The notes under the pieces are model-generated. The model saw nothing but the letters and a program-made list of their open reading frames with translations. It had not been told where the DNA came from and searched no databases. The position numbers were made by a program, and so were the translations under genes. This document shows positions 8,995 to 15,863 of a stretch of 58,136 nucleotides of DNA, one piece after another (positions within the stretch are counted from its first letter, which is position 1; each line of letters starts with the position of its first letter). Source of the DNA: a virus; IMG/VR virus record IMGVR_UViG_3300019886_000006, positions 1 through 58,136 of that record; one strand, 5' to 3'.

Positions 8995-11315
8995 ATGGCA
9001 GCAATTTTTGCCAATAGTTCGAATCAAATTGCAGCTCTTAAAGAGCTGTATACAGACGATTAATCCTTGTCGTCTGATGTTCGTGATCATGTATGAAGGA
9101 ATACATGAAAGATCTAGTGTATAAGGAAAATCCATTCCTTGCACTAGTTCCAAAAGATGAGAGCCCCGACGGTTTTGCTGGTAAATATATTCCAGTTCCA
9201 TTGGAATATGGCAATCCTCAAGGACGTTCTCATACATTTAGTAATGCGCAAAATCAACAAACAGCTACTTCGCTTGTTAGTTTTTTCGTGTTTGTTATTG
9301 AAGATTACCAATTGGTAACGATCACTAACTTACTTATGGAACAAACCAAAACAAACGCAGGTGCATTTGTAGATGCAGCAAAATTACAAATGGACGGTAG
9401 AGTCTGCCGCTCGACTTAGTAATAAGTCGATGAAAATTGGTCAAATACGGTGAAGGCTGAAATGCTAATACCGTGCTAAATACGTATCATAATAGGACGT
9501 ATCAGTGTAACGCGTAGTACTTGAAACTGTCAACTAGATTTGATAGAATAAAATAGTACCAAGAGTGACCAAAAACCCTCGGGGTTTAAAATGTACGCTG
9601 AACTAGATCAAAAAATTTGTACTAAGGATGGACAATTACATTCATTATCAGATTTTCATAAGAATAAAAATCGTAAAGATGGTTATTCTGCTTGGTGTAA
9701 GATTTGTAAGTCTGAAGCAGATGCTAAAGGTTACAAAAATAATCCTAGCAAAATTAAGCTAGCTACTAAAATGTGGAAAGCTAAAAATTCTGATAAAGTA
9801 AAAGTATCAAATGCTGGATATAAGAAACGAAATCCAGATAAAGTGAATGCTAATACTAGAAAGTACAAACGAAAGAATAGAGGAGTAACTAATGCTAATA
9901 CTGCTAAACGCAGAGCAGCATTATTACAAAGAACTCCCAAATGGTTATCAAAGACTGAACTAAATCAGATAAAAGATTTATACAAAGTCGCAGCAAAACT
10001 AACCATTTCTAGAGGAGTTTCTTATGAAGTAGATCACATTATTCCGCTGCAAGGCGAGAATATTAGTGGATTACATGTTCTTTCTAATTTACAGATTCTT
10101 ACGCAAGATGAAAATATTCGTAAGAAAAATAGATATAAGATCTAGAAGTAAAGGATAAAAAGCCTTTACGATAACATGCGGGATTCCGCAATATCACGAA
10201 CAATATCGCTAAACTCATTGGCGATATTAAACCCACTCTGATTGACTTGGACGCCTAGAAGTAGGTAACAGGGCGCAAGGCTTAGGCCAGCGTGAACGAC
10301 TAAGTGAGAGGGCGGCGAAAGCTGATGCGATAGTCTGAGCTACCGTATAACATAATAAGCGGTAGAGGTTAGCAGAAATGACTAACCCCGGTTAACCCCG
10401 AGTAACAATCTGTTTGAGTTGTTTGGTGATGGTACAGCAACACGCGGTACGACTACAGCAGCATCGACTCAAGTCGGTGGTACAGCAGTAGGCGGAGTAA
10501 CTCTCCCACTTTCAAATGCAAATCAAATCGTTGCATTCGAAGTAGGTCAGTTGCTTGTGGCTTCGGCTACACCAGGTGGTGCTCCAAGTACAGATACAGT
10601 CCTTGTAACTGCGGTTAACCGTGCAACAGGTGTGATTAATGGTACAGCGTCAGCTGCGACATTAAGCGCTAACTGGGCGATTGGTACAGGCGCGGCTTCA
10701 TTGACAGTATCAGGTGATCTACCGTCTACAGGAGCAGCTAATACTGGCTCGTTTTTGGCTCTTTCAGGCTTAGCGGCTTGGATTCCAACAACTAGCCCAA
10801 GTACTACTGACTCTTTCTGGGGCGTGAATCGCAGTGCAGATCCTACAAGATTAGCTGGCCTACGGTTCAATGCCGCAAGTCAGACAATTGAAGAAGGTAT
10901 CACTAATGCATTGGCATTCACTAACCGTGAAGGCGGTAAACCAGATCTTTGTATCATGGACTTTGCATCATATGCAGGACTTGTTAACGCATTAGGCGCT
11001 AAAGTCCAATACGTTGAGGTTAAGCACGATGAAGTAGAGGTTGCTTTCGAAGGTATCACGTTCCAATCAGCATATGGTCGTGTAACGATCCTGGCTGACC
11101 GCTCGTGCCCTCCGCAGACAGCTTATCTTCTTACCATGACTACATGGAAGATGCGAAGCCTTGGCAAAGTACCCCATATCCTTACTTATGGTATGGAAGG
11201 CCTAGAAGGCTTACGTGTAGGTAATGCAGATGCGTTAGAAATCCGAATTGGCTATTATGGCAATTTGATTTGTAGCGCTCCAGGCTTTAACTGTGTTGTA
11301 ACTCTGTCAAGCTAA
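8995..11315 (+). CDS. Major capsid protein, interrupted by a stop/frameshift element and a group I intron
   Basis: TAAGGAG precedes ATG 8995. The frame reads MAAIFANSSNQIAALKELYT and two Asp, then hits TAA 9061. The capsid sequence resumes in another frame as YMKDLVYKENPFLALVP with the conserved GKYIPVPLEYGNPQGRS region. A group I intron then follows, and exon 2 resumes at SNNLFELFGDGTATRG and runs to TAA 11313-11315. It includes late segments such as DLCIMDFASYAGLVNALG. Joining 9416 to 10401 keeps the frame. The full protein is about 430 residues, normal for a podovirus capsid. Decoding requires splicing plus a bypass, a frameshift or an internal start. Confidence 0.85.
9053..9113 (+). promoter_or_regulatory. 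Candidate translational bypass element in the capsid gene
   Basis: A perfect 7-bp stem CAGACGA (9053-9059)/TCGTCTG (9070-9076) holds the last codon GAT (9058-9060) at its edge and the TAA (9061-9063) in its loop. A second perfect 7-bp stem CATGTAT (9088-9094)/ATACATG (9101-9107) follows. Three nt later GAT 9111-9113 lies in the frame that encodes the rest of the capsid. Matching take-off and landing codons, a stop after take-off and flanking hairpins are features of the phage T4 gene 60 bypass. The gap between the two GAT codons is 50 nt. Function is inferred, not shown. Confidence 0.5.
9417..10400 (+). ncRNA. Group I self-splicing intron in the capsid gene
   Basis: The insert of about 984 nt starts after exon ...CTCGACT and ends before AGTAACAATCTG. 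A P1-like helix pairs TCGACTTA (9411-9418) with TAAGTCGA (9423-9430). The core shows GAACGACTA (10295-10303 region) and GATAGTC (10329-10335), the complementary P7 strands. ATGCGGGATTCCGC near 10177-10190 is a Q-like element. Ends were set by reading frame, a U at 9416 and a terminal G at 10400. The usual U-G pair at the 5' site is not evident, so the boundary is approximate. The intron carries an HNH gene. Confidence 0.8.
9591..10145 (+). CDS. Intron-encoded HNH homing endonuclease
   Basis: The 184-residue protein starts at ATG 9591 inside the intron. Its N-terminus has paired Cys motifs (KICTKDG and WCKICKSEA), followed by a Lys/Asn-rich linker with repeats such as YKKRNPDKVN. The C-terminal HNH core reads YEVDHIIPLQGENISGLHVL and then SNLQILT. 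Such enzymes cut the intronless allele and spread the intron. The lysine-rich composition differs from the capsid exons and supports separate acquisition. Confidence 0.9.
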   Translation: MYAELDQKICTKDGQLHSLSDFHKNKNRKDGYSAWCKICKSEADAKGYKNNPSKIKLATKMWKAKNSDKVKVSNAGYKKRNPDKVNANTRKYKRKNRGVTNANTAKRRAALLQRTPKWLSKTELNQIKDLYKVAAKLTISRGVSYEVDHIIPLQGENISGLHVLSNLQILTQDENIRKKNRYKI

Positions 11316-11346
11316 CCTAACTAATAGAGCTTAATGTTCTATTTTG

Positions 11347-11380
11347 AGCCAAGATGTAAAAGTCTTGGCTTTTTCTTTTT
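11347..11380 (+). terminator. Rho-independent terminator after the capsid gene
   Basis: A perfect 8-bp stem AGCCAAGA/TCTTGGCT with an 8-nt loop is followed by a tract of ten bases, nine of them T. It lies 32 nt after the capsid stop and closes the head transcription unit. Its 3' arm overlaps the -35 box of the next promoter. Confidence 0.9.
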
Positions 11381-11393
11381 TATGGTGTATTAT
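11365..11393 (+). promoter_or_regulatory. Sigma70-type promoter TTGGCT-N17-TATTAT, leaderless spacing
   Basis: TTGGCT 11365-11370 (inside the terminator stem) and TATTAT 11388-11393 are 17 nt apart. Only 6 nt separate the -10 box from ATG 11400, so transcription should begin at or next to the start codon. No ribosome-binding sequence precedes that ATG. Confidence 0.55.
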
Positions 11394-11399
11394 TAATCT

Positions 11400-11696
11400 A
11401 TGAAAACCACACAAGCGCGAATGTATGTTGAAGCAGTAAAATATTGTGATTATTATATTAACAGTGACAGGAGGAGCTTTAGATCTGGATGGCGCTCCCG
11501 CGACAAAGACCTCAAAGTTCAACTTGGGTTGCCGAATGAGTGTGACTTAGAAGAAGTGGTGCTGAAGATGAAAGAGGCGCTGAAGTTTACGACAGAATAT
11601 TCAGGCGGGATATATCCCGAAGATGACCACGAACATTTGTGTAAGGCAAAAGTTAAATGTTATTTTGCCCTCGCGCCATTCAAGAAAGTGGAGTGA
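11400..11696 (+). CDS. Hypothetical protein, first gene of the accessory island
   Basis: The 98-residue soluble protein is rich in aromatic and charged residues (YVEAVKYCDYYINSDRR, FTTEYSGGIYPEDDHEH). It has no recognised motif. It starts 6 nt after a -10 box without a ribosome-binding sequence, so the mRNA is probably leaderless. It opens a string of overlapping small genes whose base composition looks a little more GC-rich than the virion genes. Confidence 0.65.
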   Translation: MKTTQARMYVEAVKYCDYYINSDRRSFRSGWRSRDKDLKVQLGLPNECDLEEVVLKMKEALKFTTEYSGGIYPEDDHEHLCKAKVKCYFALAPFKKVE

Positions 11697-11905
11697 TGAA
11701 AGAATTAATCGAGATATTTAGAATGACCGAAATTTCGCCTTCAATTCGGGCCAATCTATTATTCAAAATGGGTGAACTTATAAACTATCAATTTGCTTCT
11801 AACGTTACTGAGCCCGTTATTTTTGAATTGGTTTCTATCTTAGATCCAAAACATCCAATGTTATCAGACGAGCGCTTTAGACGATTGGCTGGAGTTAAAC
11901 CATGA
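11696..11905 (+). CDS. Hypothetical protein, 69 aa
   Basis: ATG 11696 overlaps the previous TGA (TGATG) and has GTGGAG just upstream, so I chose it over earlier in-frame starts. The protein is helical (MKELIEIFRMTEISPSIRAN, LLFKMGELINYQF) and ends DERFRRLAGVKP. No family is recognised. Coupled on both sides. Confidence 0.6.
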   Translation: MKELIEIFRMTEISPSIRANLLFKMGELINYQFASNVTEPVIFELVSILDPKHPMLSDERFRRLAGVKP

Positions 11906-12219
11906 CCTTCAAAGATGAGCGCGATGAGCGAACCATAAAATATGTCGGAGAAGCTAAATTAGATAACGGCTCCACAGATTGGAATAAAGCATTTTCGCAA
12001 ATGAATTTCAGAAATGGCGCTAACTGGGCGCTGACAAGCGAGCTAGTGCGGCAGATGGCTGAGGCGCTAGTGAATTGCGAGCGTTATTTGCAATGGAATT
12101 CGTGTGATTTATCCACTAACGACAAAACAACTCAAAGACTTAAAGAGCAAATAGATGAGTGCAATAATGTTTTAGCCGCTTACCAAGCCGCCATTAAAGA
12201 GATTGAAGGGGAGAAGTGA
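11902..12219 (+). CDS. Hypothetical helical protein, 105 aa
   Basis: ATG 11902 overlaps the preceding stop (ATGA). The protein has FRNGANWALTSELVRQMAEA and a C-terminal coiled-coil-like stretch (NNVLAAYQAAIKEIEGEK). Similar FxxGA-x-W helices occur in small phage proteins of unknown role. It overlaps the next gene by 4 nt. Confidence 0.6.
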   Translation: MTFKDERDERTIKYVGEAKLDNGSTDWNKAFSQMNFRNGANWALTSELVRQMAEALVNCERYLQWNSCDLSTNDKTTQRLKEQIDECNNVLAAYQAAIKEIEGEK

Positions 12220-12410
12220 AAAAATACATTCCTAAGTTAGTCGAAGGCACTGATGACCAATATAAAATTTATAACGAAGACAGAAGCGTAATGTTTTGCG
12301 GTGATCAACTAGATGAAGAGTTTGTGAAAGTTGAGGATGTTCTTTCGGCTATAGAAAGTGCTGAAGGCGATATTGATTATTTGGAATTTAAACTGAAAGC
12401 CAAGCCATGA
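12216..12410 (+). CDS. Hypothetical protein, 64 aa
   Basis: The start is GTG 12216, with GGGGAG 3-8 nt ahead and overlapping the previous TGA. The protein is acidic (EEFVKVEDVLSAIESAEGD). No motif is recognised. Its stop overlaps the next ATG as ATGA, in line with the dense coupled packing of this island. Confidence 0.55.
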   Translation: MKKYIPKLVEGTDDQYKIYNEDRSVMFCGDQLDEEFVKVEDVLSAIESAEGDIDYLEFKLKAKP

Positions 12411-12616
12411 CAATCCCCACAACCACCCTTGTATCTTACGACTCAGCCGTGCCAGGCCATTATTACACTTGTGGATGTGGCTCTACTTTGGTTTTCGGTT
12501 TTAATAAAAAGATGCGTGGACATCACGGTGTTGACGTTGAATTTTATGATCCCTGGTATACACGACACGATGTCCATGAGTTAGAGCAAGAAGCTAAAAT
12601 GGCGAGGATGTTATGA
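12407..12616 (+). CDS. Hypothetical protein with CxC motif, 69 aa
   Basis: ATG 12407 overlaps the previous TGA. The protein contains HYYTCGCGST, GHHGVDVEFYDPWYTRHD and a Glu/Leu-rich tail. The two Cys and several His could bind a metal, but the spacing matches no family I know. The gene ends in an ATGA overlap with a micro-ORF. Confidence 0.55.
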   Translation: MTIPTTTLVSYDSAVPGHYYTCGCGSTLVFGFNKKMRGHHGVDVEFYDPWYTRHDVHELEQEAKMARML

Positions 12617-12704
12617 CCGACGACAAGATAACGAGCATAAGATTATATTAATGGATAAAATTATATTGAAAGAAGTTAAACGTCAAGATAAAGGAGAATG
12701 GTAA
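12613..12704 (+). other. Two overlapping micro-ORFs (12 and 17 aa)
   Basis: ATG 12613 (overlapping the previous TGA) encodes 12 residues to TAA 12651; ATG 12651, overlapping that stop as TAATG, encodes MDKIILKEVKRQDKGEW to TAA 12704. They continue the coupled chain but may be decayed genes or simple leaders. The second carries GGAG, which can serve ATG 12707. Translation is uncertain. Confidence 0.3.
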
Positions 12705-12706
12705 AA

Positions 12707-12970
12707 ATGAACGATCAAACAAAGACCCAGAAAGAATATCCAGATTTCTGTAATGAAGTCAATAGCTTAACATCAGAACAACTAAAGGCTCGTATCGTCC
12801 AACTTCAACAAGCCTTGTCTGAATCTGAAGAACATAAAAACTCTAATGAAGTCCTTCAAGCAGCTAAAGCCGAGATTAAAGAGCTTTCAGGCCCTTATCG
12901 TGATGTAAAAAAGGCAGTAAAATCTAAAACAGCATATATCTTAGAACTTTTACGAAATCAAGGTAAATAA
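12707..12970 (+). CDS. Hypothetical coiled-coil protein next to the methyltransferase, 87 aa
   Basis: I chose ATG 12707 because AAAGGAG lies about 10 nt ahead; ATG 12698 would be too close to it. The sequence is strongly helical (SEQLKARIVQLQQALSESEE) and ends with LSGPYRDVKKAVKSKTAYIL. From memory this GPY-DVKKAVK-KT ending is common in small phage proteins of unknown role. Its stop overlaps the methyltransferase start. Confidence 0.7.
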   Translation: MNDQTKTQKEYPDFCNEVNSLTSEQLKARIVQLQQALSESEEHKNSNEVLQAAKAEIKELSGPYRDVKKAVKSKTAYILELLRNQGK

Positions 12971-14196
12971 TGAGTAACGAAAATAGTATACTTTTAGAAG
13001 GTAATTGCTTAGACCGTCTTAAAGATCTAGACGATAATAGTATAGATTCGGTCGTGACCGATCCACCGTACGGTCTGTCGTTCATGGGAAAGAAATGGGA
13101 TTACGACGTACCAAGTGTTGATCTATGGCGTGAAGTGTTTCGCGTACTTAAGCCTGGCGGTCATGTTCTTAGCTTTGGAGGAACTAGAACTTATCACCGT
13201 ATGGTTGTTGCTATTGAGGATGCTGGATTTGAGATTAGAGATCAGGTTCAATGGCTTTATGGCTCTGGCTTCCCCAAGTCTCACGACATCTCAAAAGCGA
13301 TAGATAAAGCGGCGGGCGAATCTCGCGCCACCGAATACAAACCAAATTTCAAAAACAACGATTATGGAAAAGGAATGGGCGGCGGCGAATGGAATGCACC
13401 AAGTGAACCGCCAAAGTCTGCAGACGCGAAACGCTGGCAAGGCTGGGGCACCGCTTTAAAACCCGCTAATGAGCCTATATGTCTAGCACGTAAGCCTTTA
13501 GAAAAAGGGTTAACTGTTGCCGAGAATGTTTTGAAGTACGGCACTGGAGCTTTGAATATTGATGCGAGTCGGATTGGCTTTGCAAATGAAGCCGACGCTA
13601 AAGCGGGACGTTCTGAAAGGCCTACAACTTCAAAAGGCTTTCAAGCTTATACCGAAGGTGAACACGACGCGCTTGATAGAAGTGATAGGTCTCATATAAC
13701 AGGCCGCTGGCCAGCAAATATCATCCTCGACGAGACTGCCGCTGAAATGCTGGATGCGCAGAGTGGTGAGAGTAAATCTCAAGGCGGCGGTAAGAAAGCC
13801 GGAGTTAAGTACGGCTCAATTATGGGTAAAGTTTCAGACAAAGATATTGGGTCTGAGGGTTATTATGGCGACACTGGCGGAGCCTCACGTTTCTTTTACG
13901 TCGCGAAAGCCAGCAAAAAAGAACGCAATGCTGGGCTTGAGCGGATGCAAGATGGCGTCGTTACTGGCGAGCGTAATAATTCTGCGCAGGCCAATCATCA
14001 TCCGACCGTTAAGCCAATAAAACTCATGGAATATCTCTGCCGAATGATCACTCCACCAAATGGAATAATCCTAGATCCGTTTATGGGCTCAGGCTCCACA
14101 GGCGTAGCAGCTGTAAAACTAGGGTATATATTTGTAGGTATAGAAATGAGCGAAGAGTATTTTGAAATCGCAGAAAAACGTATTAAAGTCTCATAG
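12970..14196 (+). CDS. DNA (N4/N6) methyltransferase, beta-class layout
   Basis: The 408-residue protein has the catalytic motif DPPYGLSF (about residues 36-43) ahead of the SAM-binding motif DPFMGSGSTGVAA (about 369-381). This order is typical of beta-class amino-methyltransferases. FRVLKPGGHVLSFGG is a further conserved segment. The middle (residues 100-330) is a variable target-recognition region. No restriction gene is adjacent, so it probably protects phage DNA from host restriction or acts in regulation. Target sequence unknown. Confidence 0.9.
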   Translation: MSNENSILLEGNCLDRLKDLDDNSIDSVVTDPPYGLSFMGKKWDYDVPSVDLWREVFRVLKPGGHVLSFGGTRTYHRMVVAIEDAGFEIRDQVQWLYGSGFPKSHDISKAIDKAAGESRATEYKPNFKNNDYGKGMGGGEWNAPSEPPKSADAKRWQGWGTALKPANEPICLARKPLEKGLTVAENVLKYGTGALNIDASRIGFANEADAKAGRSERPTTSKGFQAYTEGEHDALDRSDRSHITGRWPANIILDETAAEMLDAQSGESKSQGGGKKAGVKYGSIMGKVSDKDIGSEGYYGDTGGASRFFYVAKASKKERNAGLERMQDGVVTGERNNSAQANHHPTVKPIKLMEYLCRMITPPNGIILDPFMGSGSTGVAAVKLGYIFVGIEMSEEYFEIAEKRIKVS

Positions 14197-14204
14197 TAAC
14201 GTCA

Positions 14205-14465
14205 TTAAAAAGTCCATTTAATCACTATTTTACGCTCCAAGATAGTTTTGGATAGGTATATAGCTCCGCCTATATAAAACCTAACCTCTTCGGGAGCTTC
14301 TTTTTCTATATCATTCTGAATCTTTTTGGTATAAGATGATACCATGTCATCTGCTCCTGTATATCGAATATATGCGTCCCTAGTCTTTTTATTAGCCTCT
14401 GGATTATGACCAAAAGTAGTTATACCAGTAATTATCATTAAAAGGAATATACCACTTGACTCCAT
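14205..14465 (-). CDS. Small secreted or membrane-anchored protein, 86 aa
   Basis: An N-terminal hydrophobic helix (GIFLLMIITGITTF) is followed by a soluble part (RDAYIRYTGADDMVSSYTKK, APEEVRFYIGGAIYL) ending in IVIKWTF. It resembles small phage exported proteins of unknown function. It is convergent with the methyltransferase and has its own promoter, with the -10 box 5 nt before ATG and no ribosome-binding sequence, so it is probably leaderless. Confidence 0.6.
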   Translation of the reverse strand: MESSGIFLLMIITGITTFGHNPEANKKTRDAYIRYTGADDMVSSYTKKIQNDIEKEAPEEVRFYIGGAIYLSKTILERKIVIKWTF

Positions 14466-14470
14466 GTATT

Positions 14471-14499
14471 ATATTAGCTCGATTTAAATAAAAAATCAA
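14471..14499 (-). promoter_or_regulatory. Leftward sigma70-type promoter TTGATT-N17-TAATAT
   Basis: On the minus strand TTGATT (14499-14494) and TAATAT (14476-14471) are 17 nt apart; ATG 14465 follows after 5 nt. It fits the leaderless arrangement seen at four other places. Matches are 4/6 for each box. Confidence 0.45.
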
Positions 14500-14544
14500 T
14501 TAAAGTTTTTTATGTAATCTTCCGAATAGTCATAAGAGGTGATT

Positions 14545-14691
14545 ATGAGAGTATATTTATTTAAAATAGTGACAATAACAGATTATACAGTTATTATGGG
14601 AGTATATGCTAGGAATTTTAAAGAAGCCCGTTCTATTGCAAATTCGACTTATCCTAATTCGATTATTATTCTTGTTTCGCAGGAATCCTAG
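14545..14691 (+). CDS. Small hypothetical protein, 48 aa
   Basis: AAGAGGTGATT precedes ATG 14545. The 48 residues begin MRVYLFKIVTITDYT and contain YARNFKEARSIANSTYPNS, a helix-strand pattern common in small phage proteins. It overlaps the next VIYG-tagged gene. It is short, but the ribosome-binding sequence and residue pattern support it. Confidence 0.55.
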   Translation: MRVYLFKIVTITDYTVIMGVYARNFKEARSIANSTYPNSIIILVSQES

Positions 14692-14899
14692 ATTTAAAGT
14701 AGGCGATACAGTCGTAAGTAAAACTGATCTTTATGTGTTTACGCCACCTACATATTATATGAAAGTAGTTAAAATAGAAAAAGATACTATTATTGTTAGA
14801 CATCCTATAGCAATAATAGGCCTACTATTTTATCGACCAGACGATCTTGTTAAAATCGAGCTTACTAAATTAGAAAGGGTTATTTATGGATTTGAATAA
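14672..14899 (+). CDS. GDxV-type protein with VIYG tag (copy 2)
   Basis: The open frame extends back to ATG 14606, but its first part is the out-of-frame shadow of the 14545 gene. TTG 14672 gives MFRRNPRFKVGDTVVSK, matching the family N-terminus. The start is uncertain because neither has a good ribosome-binding sequence. The protein ends LTKLERVIYGFE. The Tyr-Gly codons contain ATG 14886, the start of the next gene. Confidence 0.65.
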   Translation: MFRRNPRFKVGDTVVSKTDLYVFTPPTYYMKVVKIEKDTIIVRHPIAIIGLLFYRPDDLVKIELTKLERVIYGFE

Positions 14900-15077
14900 A
14901 ACTCGTAAAGACTATATAAAAACAGCTGAAATACAAGGCTTGTCTCGTAAAACTACAAAACAAGAACAAGAATGTATTGGATATGGCTGGGATATGTGTT
15001 TAAATGAAATAAAAGCTAAAGTAAAATTACTTTTACCCGATAAGGAATATAAGACATTAATGAAAGTCCTTAAATAG
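14886..15077 (+). CDS. Hypothetical protein started inside a VIYG tag, 63 aa
   Basis: ATG 14886 lies within the VIYG codons of the preceding gene (TTTATGGATTTG), in another frame. The protein reads MDLNKTRKDYIKTAEIQGLS, then ECIGYGWDMCLNEIKAKVK and a helical tail. YGWDMCLNEI-type helices are common in small phage accessory proteins; no function is known. Confidence 0.65.
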   Translation: MDLNKTRKDYIKTAEIQGLSRKTTKQEQECIGYGWDMCLNEIKAKVKLLLPDKEYKTLMKVLK

Positions 15078-15085
15078 GATATATT

Positions 15086-15285
15086 ATGGATAATAAGAAG
15101 TTTTTAGAAGAGTTAAACACTGCGACCAAAAAAAAAATTTAGGCAATTTTGTAGAAACCCCTTTTCAGGATTTAACTCCGGAATCAGCTGTTATTAGGTC
15201 TATGGATAATCTCATATCTACATATGGAGAAAGATTCGTAATAGATATGATTCTGGCGATTTATATTATCGGAGCAAGCAAATAA
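15086..15285 (+). CDS. Paralog of the 23336 gene with a frameshift in an A10 tract
   Basis: ATG 15086 encodes MDNKKFLEELNTATKKK, then ten A residues (15128-15137) put the frame into a TAG at 15140. A -1 shift on the A tract gives NLGNFVETPFQDLTPESAV and then IRSMDNLISTYGERFV to TAA 15283-15285. This matches the intact leftward gene at 23336-23533 (MNSKKFLEELEF...NNLGDLVETPFQ) almost throughout. Either slippage restores the protein or the copy is broken; a homopolymer error is also possible. The corrected stop overlaps the next ATG, which supports a working frame. Confidence 0.7.
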
Positions 15286-15737
15286 TGAATAAAATCAACT
15301 ATGAAAATAAAATAAAGTCTCTACTAAGGCCATTGTCTAGAGAATTCTGTGTAAGATTTGCGCTGTATTGTGCCAAGGATTCCCGCCAATACGCAGATCC
15401 TAAAGACTTAGCCTTAATAGACAAGGCACTGGACTTAGTAGAGAAATGGCTTAAAGACAAAGACTCTGTAACACAGCAAGAGCTTATAGATGTTGCTGAT
15501 GTAGCTTACGCAGAGCATGTAACTAATGCAGCGGCTTATGCAGTTAATACAGCAGCTTATGCAGCTGATGCAGCAGTTTATGCAACTAATGCAGCAGATT
15601 ATGCAGCTTATACAGCAGTTTATGCAGCAATTTATGTAGCGGATAACCAGAATAAACTAAAACAGCACTATGAATACTTACTAGGAATGATAAACGGTTT
15701 AACAAGATTAGAAAAGGTTATTTATGGGGTAACTTAA
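15285..15737 (+). CDS. Ala/Tyr repeat protein with VIYG tag (copy 3)
   Basis: The 150-residue protein has an N-terminal helical domain (INYENKIKSLLRPLSREFCV, then DKALDLVEKWLKDKDSVTQ). It then has about eight short repeats of the type AAYAxxA, with AxAVYA variants, and ends LTRLEKVIYGVT. A leftward paralog lies at 39586-40029. Alanine repeats of this type recall Imm-5-like immunity proteins, a resemblance only. The tag is followed within a few bases by phage promoter 2 rather than by a gene. Confidence 0.75.
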   Translation: MNKINYENKIKSLLRPLSREFCVRFALYCAKDSRQYADPKDLALIDKALDLVEKWLKDKDSVTQQELIDVADVAYAEHVTNAAAYAVNTAAYAADAAVYATNAADYAAYTAVYAAIYVADNQNKLKQHYEYLLGMINGLTRLEKVIYGVT

Positions 15738-15741
15738 ATTA

Positions 15742-15759
15742 CCTAATACGCTATATTAA
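15742..15759 (+). promoter_or_regulatory. Phage-type promoter site 2
   Basis: CCTAATACGCTATATTAA, identical to site 1 over 18 nt, lies just after the VIYG-tagged gene and opens the head-tail block. The leader to ATG 15864 (about 100 nt) has a GAGATCGCGGCTCAAGGCCTC segment able to fold, and AGAGGATATTT before the ATG. Confidence 0.75.
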
Positions 15760-15863
15760 GGCTAGAGATATCCTCAAACCTTTCCCTTACGACTAACCGC
15801 AGTCAATAGGTGAGATCGCGGCTCAAGGCCTCTACGATCATATAGCGGTAATAGAGGATATTT

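Noticed and set aside
9061-9110. A very small second intron in the capsid gene
   Set aside because: About 41-50 nt is too short for a group I or II intron; hairpins and codon matches fit a translational event better.
10547-10870. A 107-codon open frame on the minus strand within capsid exon 2
   Set aside because: It is the complement of a conserved capsid region with biased codons, without a ribosome-binding sequence; a shadow.
5847-11315. Reassigned TAA codon as an explanation for interruptions in portal and capsid genes
   Set aside because: Most other genes in the window end at TAA, often overlapping the next start, so TAA clearly works as a stop here.
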